Assembly: GCF_000787575.1 (NCBI RefSeq)
Contig: NW_012236526.1
Coordinates: forward strand, 310,001 to 374,000
Direction: 5' to 3'
From: Acytostelium subglobosum LB1
Lineage: Eukaryota > Evosea > Eumycetozoa > Acytosteliales > Acytosteliaceae
Length of the DNA stretch: 64,000 bases
A model generated the notes under the pieces. That model saw nothing but the letters and a program-made list of their open reading frames with translations, did no database searches and was not told where the DNA came from. This document shows positions 1 through 11,493 of this stretch, in pieces (within the stretch, counting starts at the first letter, position 1; every line of letters starts with the position of its first letter). Both the position numbers and the translations under genes were made by a program.

Positions 1-2279
1 ATTGAATGATGCACATACCTGATGACAAGATGTTGACCGCTGATGTTGGGAACTGTTTTAGGATGAGTGCGCCTTCTATCATTAGGGTGGCTAAAATGCC
101 AGTTACATCCCTTGTTGGGAAGACGGTGAGTGAGTTGCCAGGTGGAAGCATCACACGGATATAATACTGCATTCGACGAGAGATTGTACGGGCGGGCACG
201 GTGAATGGAATGACAAACAATCCAAGTGTAGCATTATATGTTGCGTCGGCCTGGTAACTCGGATTCTCATCCACCGAACCAAAGATTAATGTTACCTTCC
301 AGTTTGGCATAATCTTTGGAGAACTGAGGTATAACTTGTTGTCCACTGCCGATGTGCTAACATCCATTCTATACTTGTCAAAGTAGAATGCTGTCAAGTC
401 TTCTGGGCCAATATCATCTAGTAGTTGTATTTAAATGAGTGAGAGAGTAAGTTGATTGAACGAATGATTGAGTGAGAGAGTATTATACTTACATGCTGCG
501 GTCCTGAATCCTGTTGGTGAGCCAGTGAACGAGGTGTATCCAACATCTGATGGTGACATCTTGGTGGCACCATTCATCAACATGACATCATATTTGACAG
601 TCTGGCCAGGTTGATAGTTCAATTCAAGTAGCTTCTCATAATAGCCTTTGTTTGAATTGCCTTGATACATGTCCAGATGAACAAGTCACCTGTTGAGAAG
701 TACAACATCATCCTTTGGAATCCAGACTCAGCATCACTAACAGTTGTCCTCAACAAGAACCTTGTTCCACCAAGTGGTACTATCTGGAATGATTCCACAA
801 TTGGTGGAGTCTCATCAGCTGATTGGAGTGAGTTAGTGGATTGATTGATTGATTGATTGAATGAAGGTGTGATGACAAGAACATACTTTGATTGTGTAAT
901 GCTGGTAATAAAACTGCAACATTGACATAGGTGCAGTAAAGTAGACTTCCTAGGTTGTTTGGTACATAGCCATTGATGTAGAATGTGACTGACATGGTAG
1001 TGTTGCCACCATTGACAATATTCTTGACTCCAAATGGATAGGAGAAGCGGTCATCGGGACCAACTAAAGCCATTTGGTATCCATATGTACATGTTCGATA
1101 GTTTGGCAGGAGGAATGTGGATCCAAACTGCGAACCATCAGTCCAATAAGTCACTTGTGTTGTAGTGACAGGGGAATTGTATGCTTGGTCTAGATTGAAT
1201 AATTGATTGATTGTTAGAGTGTTATTGTGATGATGATGGAGACGAGACAACATACATGGAGTCCTGATATAGGGCCCAAATGGGCCTGGAGATGTGGTCG
1301 CTTCAAATATCTGGGTCTGTTGCATTTGGATTGTGGCAAGTGCAAGGTTGTCGACATAGCCATTGGGATAGGTGCGTACTGGCTTGAAAACCCTGAAGTA
1401 GGACAATAGTTGGTTGGGAGACGATACGTTGGAGTAGATAAAGTAGAGTGCATCCAAGCTGGTCGATGAGACACTTGCTCCAAACATTGAGTTTGGTCTA
1501 TTTGGTACCAATCCAGTCTCGAGACTCATATCATACACAGTGGAACTTTGAGACTTTCTCACTGTATTGACGGTCAATGGCGGGAAGATCACGTAGGCCG
1601 TACGTCCAGAGTTGGTAATGGTGAGATTGATTGGCTGGGTGTAGTCGCCCTCGTCTGTTCCGATGGGGTACAATAGCACCTGGTAGAGACTGGACACGGC
1701 GGGACCATTGGGGCCTTGTCTTAGGAGTACCAACTGACACACATATATCGTTGCCTTGCATGCGTAACCATCAAACATCATACCATTGAATGGATCAGTG
1801 ATTGAAACAGTCGTCTGGAAGATGTCGGTTCGGGGCGGTTGTAGGTATTGAGATGGGAACAAGCTATTCCTGACAAAGGGTCCAGAGTACATCGATACGG
1901 ACAGTGTGGCGGGCATGGGCGCACATGAGAATGTCGTGTTCCAAGGTAGGATCTGGTTGTTGCTGTCAATGACACCAGCGTCCCAAAAGAATGGCGCCGT
2001 CTGCACAGCCACTTGATTGCCAAACTTTACATGTTGATGTCCATTAAACATTAGGTTACCGTTGATTGGCGTGTCGGTCAGGCCAAACAACAATAACTTT
2101 GTTATTGGCAATGTATGATTGACCACCAGGACAACCCTTACATTACAAGATGTATAATTATTATACTCTGCTATCACTCTAACATCTATTACTTGTCCAT
2201 CTACTCTTCCACACTCCAATCCTATCAACATCAACGTCACCAATGTTGTTAACAACAACACTCCTTTGATTGATAGCAT
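1..2279 (-). CDS. Secreted/cell-surface multi-domain protein, 5' part (3' end beyond left edge)
   Basis: The start is the ATG at 2279-2277, which begins a clear signal peptide (MLSIKGVLLLTTLVTLMLIG) followed by a cleavage-like region. Exons by splice signals are 1256-2279, 887-1189, 493-818 and 1-417 (continuing left), with introns of 66, 68 and 75 bp. The mature chain is rich in Thr, Asn and Tyr with many N-glycosylation sequons (NYT, NHT, NTT, NVS). Blocks ending in 'SDAESGF..LYFSTGD' and 'YDVMLMNG' look like repeated beta-sandwich modules. Large secreted dictyostelid proteins of the ComC/Tiger type have such modules ahead of EGF-like domains and a membrane anchor, so a role in cell contact or extracellular matrix is an inference. 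In exon 3 the frame changes around 660-700 with no splice pair to explain it, so one indel (real or from assembly) is likely. The exact family is not recognised. Confidence 0.6.
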
Positions 2280-2923
2280 ATCTATCTAACTATTATAAGT
2301 TGATGTAGTTGTAGTTGTAGACTATGTTGTTGTCGTCGTTGTTGTTGTTGATGTTGTAGTTGTCATTGGAACGAGGTGACATGCGCACGTCAAGAGGATG
2401 AGGTATTTGGGGAGACCGACCTGACCCATGGGATCGGTCGACCTTTGGACCTAACATGGTATCATCACTTTAGACGATATGATCTGGCTGAATGATCTAC
2501 ATCGTCTTAACTGTTAGTATATCAAGATATTAACATGATCTTTACAAAAGTATCAATCTTGTGTGTAACCTAGTATCTAAAATTGAAACATTATCAAGAA
2601 GGGCGTGGATTTCAGCCTCGGGAAGTCCGACTTTCAATTCATGAAAGTAATAGAGATAGATAGAGTGTGAGGTACTTGAGTTCATTCCATGTACTTAAAG
2701 TTCCACTGACCTTGTAAATACACTTAAATGATTAAAAATGATCAAATTATGTGTCTGGAATTATTCCGTGCTTTGAGGCGAGGCCATATGCCTAAAACTC
2801 TCCCAACTTTCAAGGATTTATTCCAATTCCATAAACTTTATCTCGAGTAGATTTCGGTTGAGCACTTGAGTGATTGTAATCACTCAATCAATCACTCGTT
2901 CAATCAATCAGATATGAATATAC
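2280..2923. other. Intergenic, divergent promoter region
   Basis: This 644-bp spacer lies between the divergent secreted-protein gene and the FNIP gene. It contains a GTT-rich stretch at 2320-2365 (leader of the minus gene) and a near-palindrome at 2377-2392. A GACCGA/TCGGTC inverted repeat encloses CCCATGGG near 2418-2443. Two CAAT-repeat blocks lie just before the FNIP start. I saw no ORF or RNA gene. Confidence 0.6.
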
Positions 2924-4585
2924 ATGGAATCACTTCCAGTCATAATTATTAAAAGGATAAATGAATGTTTGAACAACCGTGATGATGGTGATGGTGTGGA
3001 GATGATGGATGCCATCTGTCTTGGCCTTGCATCCAAAAGGTTGTTGACAATGATGACTAAACTGAACCCTCAACTACACTTTAACATCAACACTCCACAC
3101 GTATATCATCAACATCCACAACAACAACAACACATTGTCTATCGCGGCGATCAATTGAAGACACTAATCAATGTTACACATCTTACTTTCGATCACTCAT
3201 TCAATAAGTCGATCAAACCTGGTACACTGCCAACGTCAATCACAAAGCTGCAGCTGGGTGACTTGTTCAATCAACAGTTGAACAAGCCAAACATGATACC
3301 ATCGTCGCTGGTCACACTCAAGTTTGGAAGGAACTTCAATCAACCATTGGTCATCGACATGCTCCCAACATCCATTACAAAGTTGCGCTTTGGCGAGAGT
3401 TTCAATCAACCGATACCCTTTGGCGCGCTGCCATCATCACTTCTAACGCTGTCCTTTAGTTACGCATTCATTCAGACGATTCAACCGCGATCATTGCCAC
3501 CATCACTCACAAATCTTGACTTTAATCGACCTCGCGGAGGTACTATAAATTTAACTCTCACGTTGGTGATGCCCAAATTTAAACAACCACTCCCCCTGGA
3601 GATTGGCACGATCCCCTCGTCAGTGCATACGCTCAATCTTCCGCGTTGGTACCATCCGGTGCAGATTCATCAGGACTACTTGCCAGCCTCACTCAAGCAT
3701 CTGACCATCAACTATGACTCGGTGGCCAAGCAGAGGGAACTAGGACCAGATGCACTGCCACGCACACTAGAGACTCTCAAGCTGGGGCAAAGTAGTAGTG
3801 TGATCATCATCACCACCACAACACCTGGATCACTGCCCGATACACTTGTTGAGCTGGATGTTGGTGTGCACACATCTGCTCCGATACAATTCGACAAGCT
3901 GCCATTGCTAAGGTCGCTGACACTTGGCCAAAAGTACAGACATAGTGTTTTTGTTGGCACACTTGGATCATCATTGACCTCATTGAGCATAAAGAACAAT
4001 CATGTTTTGGAATCATTCCCAATGTCACTCACATCATTGGTGCTTGGCGCAGAGTATTTTGCACCGATCAATCCTGGCGCACTTCCATCATCATTGACGA
4101 CACTTGAGCTTGGAAACAAGTTCTTTTATTCATTGTCCAATGGAGTGCTTCCGTCATCACTTAGGTCATTGTCCTTGGGGTCATCATACTTTCATGACAC
4201 TGTACTTCCCGACTCGCTCACTCATCTTACCCTCTCCTCATTCGAACAAATCACAAAATGTCTGGCAACAGCATCAACATCATCCACTCAATCATTGGAT
4301 CTCAAAGTAGTTCAATCACTCCAACATCCATCGTCTTCATCATCATCATGTCCAACTCATCTACAACACATGTTCAGGTCAATAACATATAAGATCAAGG
4401 AAAAGACATCGATATTACTTGACAAGAGACCAAAGGATATGATTCAAACATTGATTGGAATGATACCAAAAGCCACTACCTACACCATTCATTCTCATCA
4501 ATCGCTTGACAACCAACCAATATTCCACATACGTACAATCGACAACATGGTACCAAACATCATCTGTATCATCAACAACAAATGA
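2924..4585 (+). CDS. FNIP-repeat-containing protein
   Basis: This is a single-exon gene of 553 residues. The N-terminus (MESLPVIIIKRINECLNN..) resembles the short F-box-like start of this family. Residues about 85-450 hold roughly a dozen FNIP repeats of about 22 residues, pattern FNQPI..G.LPSSLTTL.FG, as in FNQPLVIDMLPTSITKLRFG. FNIP repeats are a leucine-rich-repeat-like, beta-solenoid family greatly expanded in dictyostelids. They are often joined to F-box or kinase domains, and the function of most members is unknown; protein binding is likely. A Ser-run lies near residue 470. An AATAAA at 4755-4760 is a good poly(A) signal. The start codon is preceded by CAAT repeats, like other genes here. 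Confidence 0.9.
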   Translation: MESLPVIIIKRINECLNNRDDGDGVEMMDAICLGLASKRLLTMMTKLNPQLHFNINTPHVYHQHPQQQQHIVYRGDQLKTLINVTHLTFDHSFNKSIKPGTLPTSITKLQLGDLFNQQLNKPNMIPSSLVTLKFGRNFNQPLVIDMLPTSITKLRFGESFNQPIPFGALPSSLLTLSFSYAFIQTIQPRSLPPSLTNLDFNRPRGGTINLTLTLVMPKFKQPLPLEIGTIPSSVHTLNLPRWYHPVQIHQDYLPASLKHLTINYDSVAKQRELGPDALPRTLETLKLGQSSSVIIITTTTPGSLPDTLVELDVGVHTSAPIQFDKLPLLRSLTLGQKYRHSVFVGTLGSSLTSLSIKNNHVLESFPMSLTSLVLGAEYFAPINPGALPSSLTTLELGNKFFYSLSNGVLPSSLRSLSLGSSYFHDTVLPDSLTHLTLSSFEQITKCLATASTSSTQSLDLKVVQSLQHPSSSSSSCPTHLQHMFRSITYKIKEKTSILLDKRPKDMIQTLIGMIPKATTYTIHSHQSLDNQPIFHIRTIDNMVPNIICIINNK

Positions 4586-5414
4586 TCATTCATTCACCTT
4601 TCAATCAATCAAAGAGAGATAATGAATTATTGAGTGATTGAGTGATTGAGTGATTCGTCATATTCAATGAATATCATCACCATCATTCATCATGGAATAG
4701 ATTGATTTAATGATTCAGAGATACACACAAGGTGTGGTCAATACAATAGATGTCAATAAAGATGATGAGGCGAGAATGATGGATTGATGGCGTGTACATG
4801 TCATTATCATGTGCTTTTGGGCTCGTGGGTGGACCGAAAAAGATGCGTCAACTGAATGGATGGATGGCGCACCCCTACCCTCACACTCCTTTTCCCCTTA
4901 TTTTTAGACCTCGTGTCTCTCATTTATTTTTAAAACACTTCTTCAACCCCAAATCACCAACCTACCTCTCACCTCATATCACCACACACGACCAAACAAA
5001 CAAACCAATCTGCGTCTGTGTCAGAGTGTGAGTGTGTAGCATGGGGGCGGGTAGGGTAGGGCTAACACTGGTGATGCCAGGTCAAGGAATAATAAGCTGA
5101 TGTCTACACCATCGGCAATCTGAATGACGGTGGCTGGCAAGCAACTTCTGAACACCTAAGCTAGTGATAATAATATTATATTGGCTGTTGGTGGATGACC
5201 TGCGCCTCGAGGAATAATCAATGTACAGTTACCCCCCATCAACGGTACTGTCTGATGCTGGGGCTGGACCCTACCTTCCTTCGTTCGAGTGTTATTTTTG
5301 ATACATCTCAATCAATCAATCAATCATTTCATTATTCTATTCATATCTTTATCTATCTATATCTTTATTGTAATATATTTATCTATCTATCACCTTATAA
5401 CACATTAATAAACA
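4586..5414. other. Intergenic with a GC-richer core
   Basis: This holds the 3' flank of the FNIP gene (GATTGAGT repeats near 4630, poly(A) signal 4755-4760), a pyrimidine-rich stretch at 4880-5000, and then an unusually GC-rich segment at 5040-5280 listed separately as a possible RNA. CAAT repeats and (ATCT)n-like sequence run up to the ABCA start. No protein gene is supported. Confidence 0.5.
5050..5275. ncRNA. Candidate structured RNA of unknown class
   Basis: The segment is more GC-rich than the flanks and shows nested complementarity. The ends pair perfectly over 8 bp (5050-5057 with 5268-5275). A 7-bp internal pair is CAGGTCA at 5078-5084 with TGACCTG at 5196-5202. A hairpin CCATCG/CGGTGG sits at 5109-5133, and a bulged hairpin CCCC-ATCA / TGAT-gct-GGGG at 5234-5263. 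It does not match the signatures I know for U1, U2, U4, U5 or U6, SRP, RNase P/MRP, U3 or tRNA. Strand and ends are not known. A chance set of inverted repeats, or a structured DNA element, is the main alternative. Confidence 0.3.
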
Positions 5415-8175
5415 ATGAGTTCTAGGTGGAGACAGACAAAGATCCTTCTGAGAAAGAATATAATATTGCTCAGAAGGAGTTATAGATCAACTATAATATT
5501 GTTGTTGGTACCATTTGTATTCGTATTCTTCTTGTGGATCCTTCAGTTTGGTATAAGAGCCAACAATAGGAATACACTAGCCACTCAAGTTTGTAAGTTA
5601 TCATCATAACAGGGAAAAGACATTGGACATCGTGTGTCTGTGTCTGTGTGTGGAGACATGGAAACACATGCGGAACACACCCGGAAATACGGAAACACAC
5701 GCGGAAACACTCACGGAAACACGGAGACACATTCGGAAACACACTCTGAAACACACATTAACACAAACAATCAATCAATCAATCAATCATATTATAACTA
5801 TAGTGAGAGATCCAACAGCAGATATAATATCAAATCCACCAAGATGTATTATTGGAGAGAAGAAAAAGAGCTGTTATACAGTGGCATATGTTAGTGATAC
5901 ACCGATTGGTGATTGGACAATAGCGAGTATATCGAACAAGTTTGGAATACCTGATGAGGAGGTACGCAAGTTTGACTCGGCCGACGACTTGGACCTGTTC
6001 CTCAGTGCCAATCCCAACACGACAATGGCCGGCGTCATCTTCCACAAGAACGACACGACAAACGAACTGCACTACACGGTCATGTACAACAAGACGATGA
6101 CCTACGTCAACTCGAAGCAGGTGCTGACGTCGACCTACGTCCAACTGCCGTGGATCCACGCGCTCGAGTCGTTCCTCGTGGCCAACATCACCAACAACCC
6201 CAACGCCAACTACTCGATCGACTTTACGCAGTTGGCGCATCCCGAGCTGGTGATTCGCGACATCATCGGAGACATGGGTCCGATCTTCTTCTTTGCCGCG
6301 CTGATGTTCAACGTCGTCATCCAGCTGGGCCAGATCGTGTTGGAGAAGGAGCTCAAGCTGCGTGAGGGAATGAACATGATGGGTCTGAAGGACAGCGTCT
6401 ACTGGTTCACATGGACCGTCACCAACGTCACCATCAACACCATCTCCTGTTTCATCCTTGTTGCCGCCGGATACATCTTCCAATTCGATTTCTTCAAGAA
6501 GAATGCCTTTGGTACATTCTTCTTCCTCTTCCTCCTGTTCAGTATATCAATGGTCAGCTTTGTATTCTTCTTAAGTACTCTTATCAAGTCTGCAAACATT
6601 GCAAGTAAGTAGTCGTCTCCGTGGAAGTTGTGTGGCGCGGTAGTTGTGTGGCGCGCGAAGGACTACCACTCGCGAACAATGACTAACATCATCCAAACCA
6701 ATCAATTAGCATCAATTGGATTCGTTATATTCTTGGTTGGAATCATCATTCAGGGCTTTGCATCGATGGCCTTCCAAGAGGGATTCTACGCTGCAGTGCG
6801 CATTGTATTGTCATTCTTGCCATTCGCATTGTTGGCCAAGGGCATTGGAGATTTGTCGAGTGCCGCTGCTGGCTCCACCGCCAGCGGTATGGCCTGGTCG
6901 GGAAGATTCAACAACGCATACTTCCCACTGCAGTCCACCTACTACTGGTTGATCTTTGACTTCTTCTTCTTCTTTGTGCTGGCGCTCTACTTGGACAACG
7001 TTGTGCCCAGCATGTATGGCACTTCCAAGGGAATGTTCTTCTTCTTGCAGCCATCCTACTGGGTGTGGCGTCCATCAAAGCCCAAGCCCCAGAAGGAGAC
7101 CAAGCACTCCAAGAAGGCTGCCGCCGAGACTGACCATGAGGAGGATGAGGACGTCGTTGCAGAGCGCGAAAACGTCCTTGCTGGCACATTGCCCGAGGAC
7201 ACTGCCGTGCGCATCACCAACCTGCGCAAGGTCTACACATCATCTGGCTGCTGTGGCTGTAACAAGAAGCAGTTCGTCGCCGTCAAGAACACCTGTCTGT
7301 CCATTGGTCAGGGCCAACTATTTGTGCTGCTCGGCCACAATGGTGCCGGCAAGACCACCACATTCAACATGATGACTGGACTGTTCTCGCCATCAAGCGG
7401 TGATGCCTTTGTCTTTGGTCACTCAATCATTAGCAACATGCCAGCGATCAGAAAGGACATGGGCGTGTGTCCACAGCACGACATCCTCTGGAACGAGCTG
7501 ACTGGCCGCGAGCATCTCGAGATCTACGCCGCGTTCAAGGGCATTCCCGACGACCGCATTCATGCCGAGGTTGAGGAGCGTCTCAAGGATGTCGAGCTGA
7601 TCAGCGCCGCCAACCTGCCAACATCCAAGTACAGTGGTGGTATGCGTCGTCGTCTGTCCACAGCCATCGCCCTGATTGCCGACCCCAAGATCGTCTATTT
7701 GGACGAGCCCACCACTGGCATGGACCCCGTGTCTCGTCGCCAAGTGTGGAACCTGATCGAGAAGGTCAAGAAGGGCCGTGTCATCATCCTTACCACTCAC
7801 TCGATGGAGGAGGCCGATGTGCTGGGCGACCGCATTGCCATCATGAAGAAGGGCAAGCTCGTGTGTCTGGGCTCATCACTGCGTCTCAAGAACAAGTTTG
7901 GCGCTGGCTACCGTCTCGTGGCGCTGCTCGACCTAAACAGATTGGACCGCACCGAAGACGTCATCCGCTTCTTTGAGATGCATTTGGATGTCAAGCCGGC
8001 CACCTCTGCCATTGGCACGCTCGAGTTCAACGTGCCACGCGAGAAACAACAAGCACTGATCGCCTTCTTTGAGAAGTTGGAGCATGCTCGTGAGATACTA
8101 CCAATTCGCGACGTTCAAATCAGTATGACCACTCTTGAGGAAGTATTCCTTCACATTGCTGGTCATGATGAGTAG
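5415..8175 (+). CDS. ABC transporter, A family half transporter
   Basis: Exons are 5415-5592, 5804-6604 and 6710-8175, giving 814 residues. ABCA proteins move lipids or other amphipathic substrates across membranes using ATP. The N-terminus has a first membrane helix (TIILLLVPFVFVFFLWIL), then a long luminal loop with NTT/NKT sequons. Further membrane helices lie at about residues 220-440. One nucleotide-binding domain follows at about 510-730, with Walker A GHNGAGKTT, signature YSGGMRRRLS, Walker B IVYLDEPTTGMDP and the H-loop TTHSMEEAD. One membrane domain plus one nucleotide-binding domain makes a half transporter, as for many dictyostelid ABCA proteins; dimerisation is expected. Intron 1 carries a minisatellite. 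Exons 2 and 3 are rich in C/G-ending codons, hinting at good expression. The paralogue number cannot be assigned. Confidence 0.93.
5640..5757 (+). repeat. Intronic minisatellite, GGAAACAC units
   Basis: About ten imperfect copies of an 11-12 bp unit (consensus cGGAAACACac) lie head to tail inside intron 1 of the ABCA gene, preceded by a short TGTG/TCTG run. Unit length varies, so it is not a simple microsatellite. It ends just before the CAAT repeats next to the acceptor. Confidence 0.8.
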
Positions 8176-9279
8176 TAGGAATCATATATTATTATATAAA
8201 TCAATGTGTTATCCCCTCCATTTGATGATCGGTCGATCAATCGGTCAAACAAAGTCAAACCTAGTGTGTGTGTGATGGGTTGGTGATGGGTGGGATAGTT
8301 CCCAATCAGATGTTTCCAACTCAATACCAGTATACTACGTTGATCTTCACAAGGTCGGGACACCTAGAACTACCTTTGAATTCAAAGTCAACAATTAACC
8401 ATCCAATCAATCCTTCTGAGCCAACTTTCCATCACAACTTCATCATCAGTTTTGTTGGCTCTGGCAAGCCATTCCCACCCATCCATGACCGAATGGATGG
8501 ATAATTATAATTTTTAATTTATTAATCCACTTTTGTGTGTGTGTATGATTATGATGGATCGAATCTGAGACACGACTTATGATAAAATACAAAAAATTTG
8601 TTTGTTGATGAAAGTGAGTGAGTGGAGTGTGTGATGGATGGATCAGAAATGGATGGATGAAAAGAGAGTGGAGTGGAGGTAGGGGAGAGCAAGAGTGTTT
8701 GTTGAAGATAGTAGGTGAGAGAGAGTGTGGTGGTGATGCTAGATTTGTCAACAACAAACTCTGAGACTGGCTGGCTGAATGACTGACTGACACTAACGAT
8801 GCCAGACAGTCAGGCACGCCTGTGCACATCAATCATTCATTCCCATTGTCCTCTCTACTTGTACTTTTACATATACATATATAAATATATTAATACCATC
8901 CTTTTTTATTACTTGTACTTTTATATAATGTAAGTAATAATTACCTCAACTTTGATCTTCAACTCCATCAACTTCATCAACTTGATCAACTTTACAACTT
9001 TTCAACTTGATCTGGATGATGAGCAATCATGTGGTGTAGAGTGAATATGCACATCGATCATTCATTCCTTGGAAGATTCATTACAAAGACAACAACATAG
9101 GAGGAAGAGAAGGAGAAGGAGGTTAGACATTCATTCAAAATAGAACAATCAACTGACCCAGGAATATTCCCTCACTCAATCAATCATTCGATAAATCAAT
9201 CAATCAATCAATCAAACATCGATCAATCAAACAAATATCTTCGATCATTAGTCTCTAATCAGAACAAAACAAACAAACA
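8176..9279. other. Intergenic, ABCA to coronin
   Basis: This AT-rich spacer of 1.1 kb has a purine-rich block at 8590-8720, an ATATA-rich block at 8868-8940 and several ATCAACTT copies at 8960-9010. The coronin leader begins near 9160 with dense CAAT repeats (9174-9235) and ends in AAACAAACAATG. I saw no further gene; predicted short ORFs lack coding character. Confidence 0.5.
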
Positions 9280-10626
9280 ATGTCCAAGGTTGTCAGATCA
9301 TCCAAGTATAGACACGTTTTTGGTCAGCAGGCCAAGAAGGAGGAGTGTTACCAGAACCTCAAGGTGACCAAGTCGGCATGGGACTCAAACTACATCGCCG
9401 CCAACACTAAATACTTTGGTGTCATCTGGGAGGCTGGCGGTGGTGGCTCATTCGCCGTCATCCCACACGAGAATCAGGGAAAGACTAGCATCAACACCCC
9501 ACTGTTTGCCGGTCACAAGTCGGCCGTGCTGGACATTGCCTTCCACCCCTTCAACGAGAACCTCGTCGCCTCGGTCTCTGAGGACTGCAACGTCATGATC
9601 TGGGGCATCCCAGAGAATGGCCCAACCGCCACCATCACCGAGCCCCTCCAGACTCTCCAGGGCCACAAGCGTAAGGTCGGCACTTGCTCCTTCAACCCAG
9701 TCGCCAACAACGTCCTGGCCACCTCCTCTGGTGACTTTGCCGTCAAGACCTGGGATGTCGAGGCCGGCAGCGTGCTGAACTCGCTCGACCAGGGCCACAC
9801 CGACATCATCGTCTCTGTTGAGTGGAACGCCAACGGCAGCCAGATGGTCTCGACCTGCAAGGACAAGAAGGTGCGTCTGTTCGACCCACGCTCCAACACC
9901 ATCACCGCCGAGGCCGCCTGCCATCTGGGAATCAAGAACACCCGTGGTATCTTCTTGAGAGACACCATCCTCACCACCGGTTTCTCCAAGACCTCAGAGC
10001 GTGAGTTCAAGATCTACGACCCAAGGAACTTCACCGACCCACTCACCACCACCAGCATCGACTCGGCCTCTGGTCTGTTGATGCCATTCTTCGATGCCGA
10101 CAACTCCATCCTCTACTTGGCCGGCAAGGGAGACGGTAACATCCGTTACTACGAGATGGTCAGCGAGGCCCCATACTTCCACTACCTGTCCGAGTTCAAG
10201 ACCGCCAGCCCACAGCGTGGTATCTGCTTCATCCCCAAGCGTGCCTGCAACGTCAGCGAGTGCGAGATTGCCCGCGCCCTCAAGGTCACCCCATCCACCG
10301 TCGAGCCAATCAGCTTCCGTGTGCCAAGAAAGTCCGACATCTTCCAGGACGACCTCTACCCAGACACCTACGCCGGCGAGCCCGTCCTCACCTCCCAGGC
10401 ATGGGCCAGCGGATCGAACGCTGAGCCAAAGACCTGCTCAATGGCTCCAGGTTTCGTCAAGAAGGCTGTTGTCCAGGAGTTCAAGCCAGTCGCTCAGGTC
10501 CAGACCGGTCCAAAGACCGAGAAGGAGCTCCGTGACGAGTATGAGAAGCTCAAGACCCGTGTTGCCTATTTGGAGTCTGAGATTGTCAAGAAGGATGCCA
10601 AGATCAAGGAGTTGGAGACCAAGTAA
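9280..10626 (+). CDS. corA: Coronin, actin-binding WD40 protein
   Basis: This is a single-exon gene of 448 residues, close to the usual short-coronin length. Coronin binds F-actin and works with Arp2/3 and cofilin to turn over actin in phagocytosis, motility and cytokinesis. The sequence starts with the family's basic N-terminus (MSKVVRSSKYRHVFGQ). A seven-bladed WD40 propeller follows at about residues 20-390, for example LQGHKRKVGTCSFNPV and GHTDIIVSVEWNANGS. A unique linker follows, then a C-terminal trimeric coiled coil (about 415-448, EKELRDEYEKLKTRVAYLE). Codon use is strongly biased to C/G-ending codons, typical of a highly expressed gene. An AATAAA lies at 10802-10807. The identification is firm. 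Confidence 0.97.
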   Translation: MSKVVRSSKYRHVFGQQAKKEECYQNLKVTKSAWDSNYIAANTKYFGVIWEAGGGGSFAVIPHENQGKTSINTPLFAGHKSAVLDIAFHPFNENLVASVSEDCNVMIWGIPENGPTATITEPLQTLQGHKRKVGTCSFNPVANNVLATSSGDFAVKTWDVEAGSVLNSLDQGHTDIIVSVEWNANGSQMVSTCKDKKVRLFDPRSNTITAEAACHLGIKNTRGIFLRDTILTTGFSKTSEREFKIYDPRNFTDPLTTTSIDSASGLLMPFFDADNSILYLAGKGDGNIRYYEMVSEAPYFHYLSEFKTASPQRGICFIPKRACNVSECEIARALKVTPSTVEPISFRVPRKSDIFQDDLYPDTYAGEPVLTSQAWASGSNAEPKTCSMAPGFVKKAVVQEFKPVAQVQTGPKTEKELRDEYEKLKTRVAYLESEIVKKDAKIKELETK

Positions 10627-11493
10627 ACTTGTCCCTCGTCCTTTGTCCTTACCTACTACTATTGCTCTTCAAGAGAGTAGTAGTGTGTATGTGTATCCAT
10701 CATGTTACCAACACAATCAATCAATCATACATTCAATCAATCAATCAATCAATCAATCATAACCAAACCAACCCTGTCCCTATATAACCAAACATTAACC
10801 AAATAAAGTACACAAACCTTTTGCCACCATCATCACCAACATCGTCATCACAATGATTGTCAACCAATCATTCATTCATTCATTCAATCAATTCAGACCT
10901 TGTGGATGATGATGAGTCAGTTGAGTCTCAAGTTCTTCGCAATTTGTGCGTGTATGTTACCTGGGCTTGGACATGCTGGGGGTTTTGCTCAACACAAGAA
11001 CGTATCCGGAGAAGTCTAGCGTTCCATCGTCCACACCCGACTCCCACACTTTCACTTCCATTCATAGGTTCCAATGTTGTTGTTCTAGTTGTTTTGTGAT
11101 GTTTTTATAATTAATTTACAAAATAATAGCAAGATAGAGATAGAGAATTGAGTTGAATTGAAGCCAAGAGATTAGCTAGTGTGAATGAATGAATGAATGA
11201 GTAGTGTGTGTTACTTACTTGTATTCATCTCACTATTACTTTATTTAAATAATAATAATAACAACTTTCACTTGCTTAATAGCAAGATTATAACATCACT
11301 TAATTAATTAATATATATATTTATATAATATAAATTAATATTGTATCATAATAATAATACAGATAACAAACAAACGAACGAACGAACGAAAGAACGAACG
11401 ACCAATTGAACGAATGATCATATATTATTACAACTAAATAGATAGATTAGCATACTTGTGGACATTAATCTTTATATAGACACAACAACAAAA
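10627..11493. other. Intergenic, coronin 3' flank and CLU-LRR leader
   Basis: The coronin 3' UTR holds CAAT repeats (10718-10760) and the AATAAA at 10802-10807. The part at 10890-11060 is less AT-rich and has an open frame without a proper ATG; it is not supported as a gene. From 11100 the DNA is very AT-rich, with GAACGAAC repeats at 11371-11404 before the next gene. Confidence 0.5.

Noticed and set aside
5195-5425. Open frame running into the ABCA start
   Set aside because: It overlaps the candidate RNA and repeat sequence and has no coding features.
5830-6483. 217-codon antisense frame under the ABCA gene
   Set aside because: Shadow of GC-rich coding sequence; the sense frame has clear ABCA motifs.
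10857-11099. Open frame after coronin with a DLVDDDESVESQ segment
   Set aside because: It starts without ATG, is short, and follows the coronin poly(A) signal; no family match or matching second exon was found.
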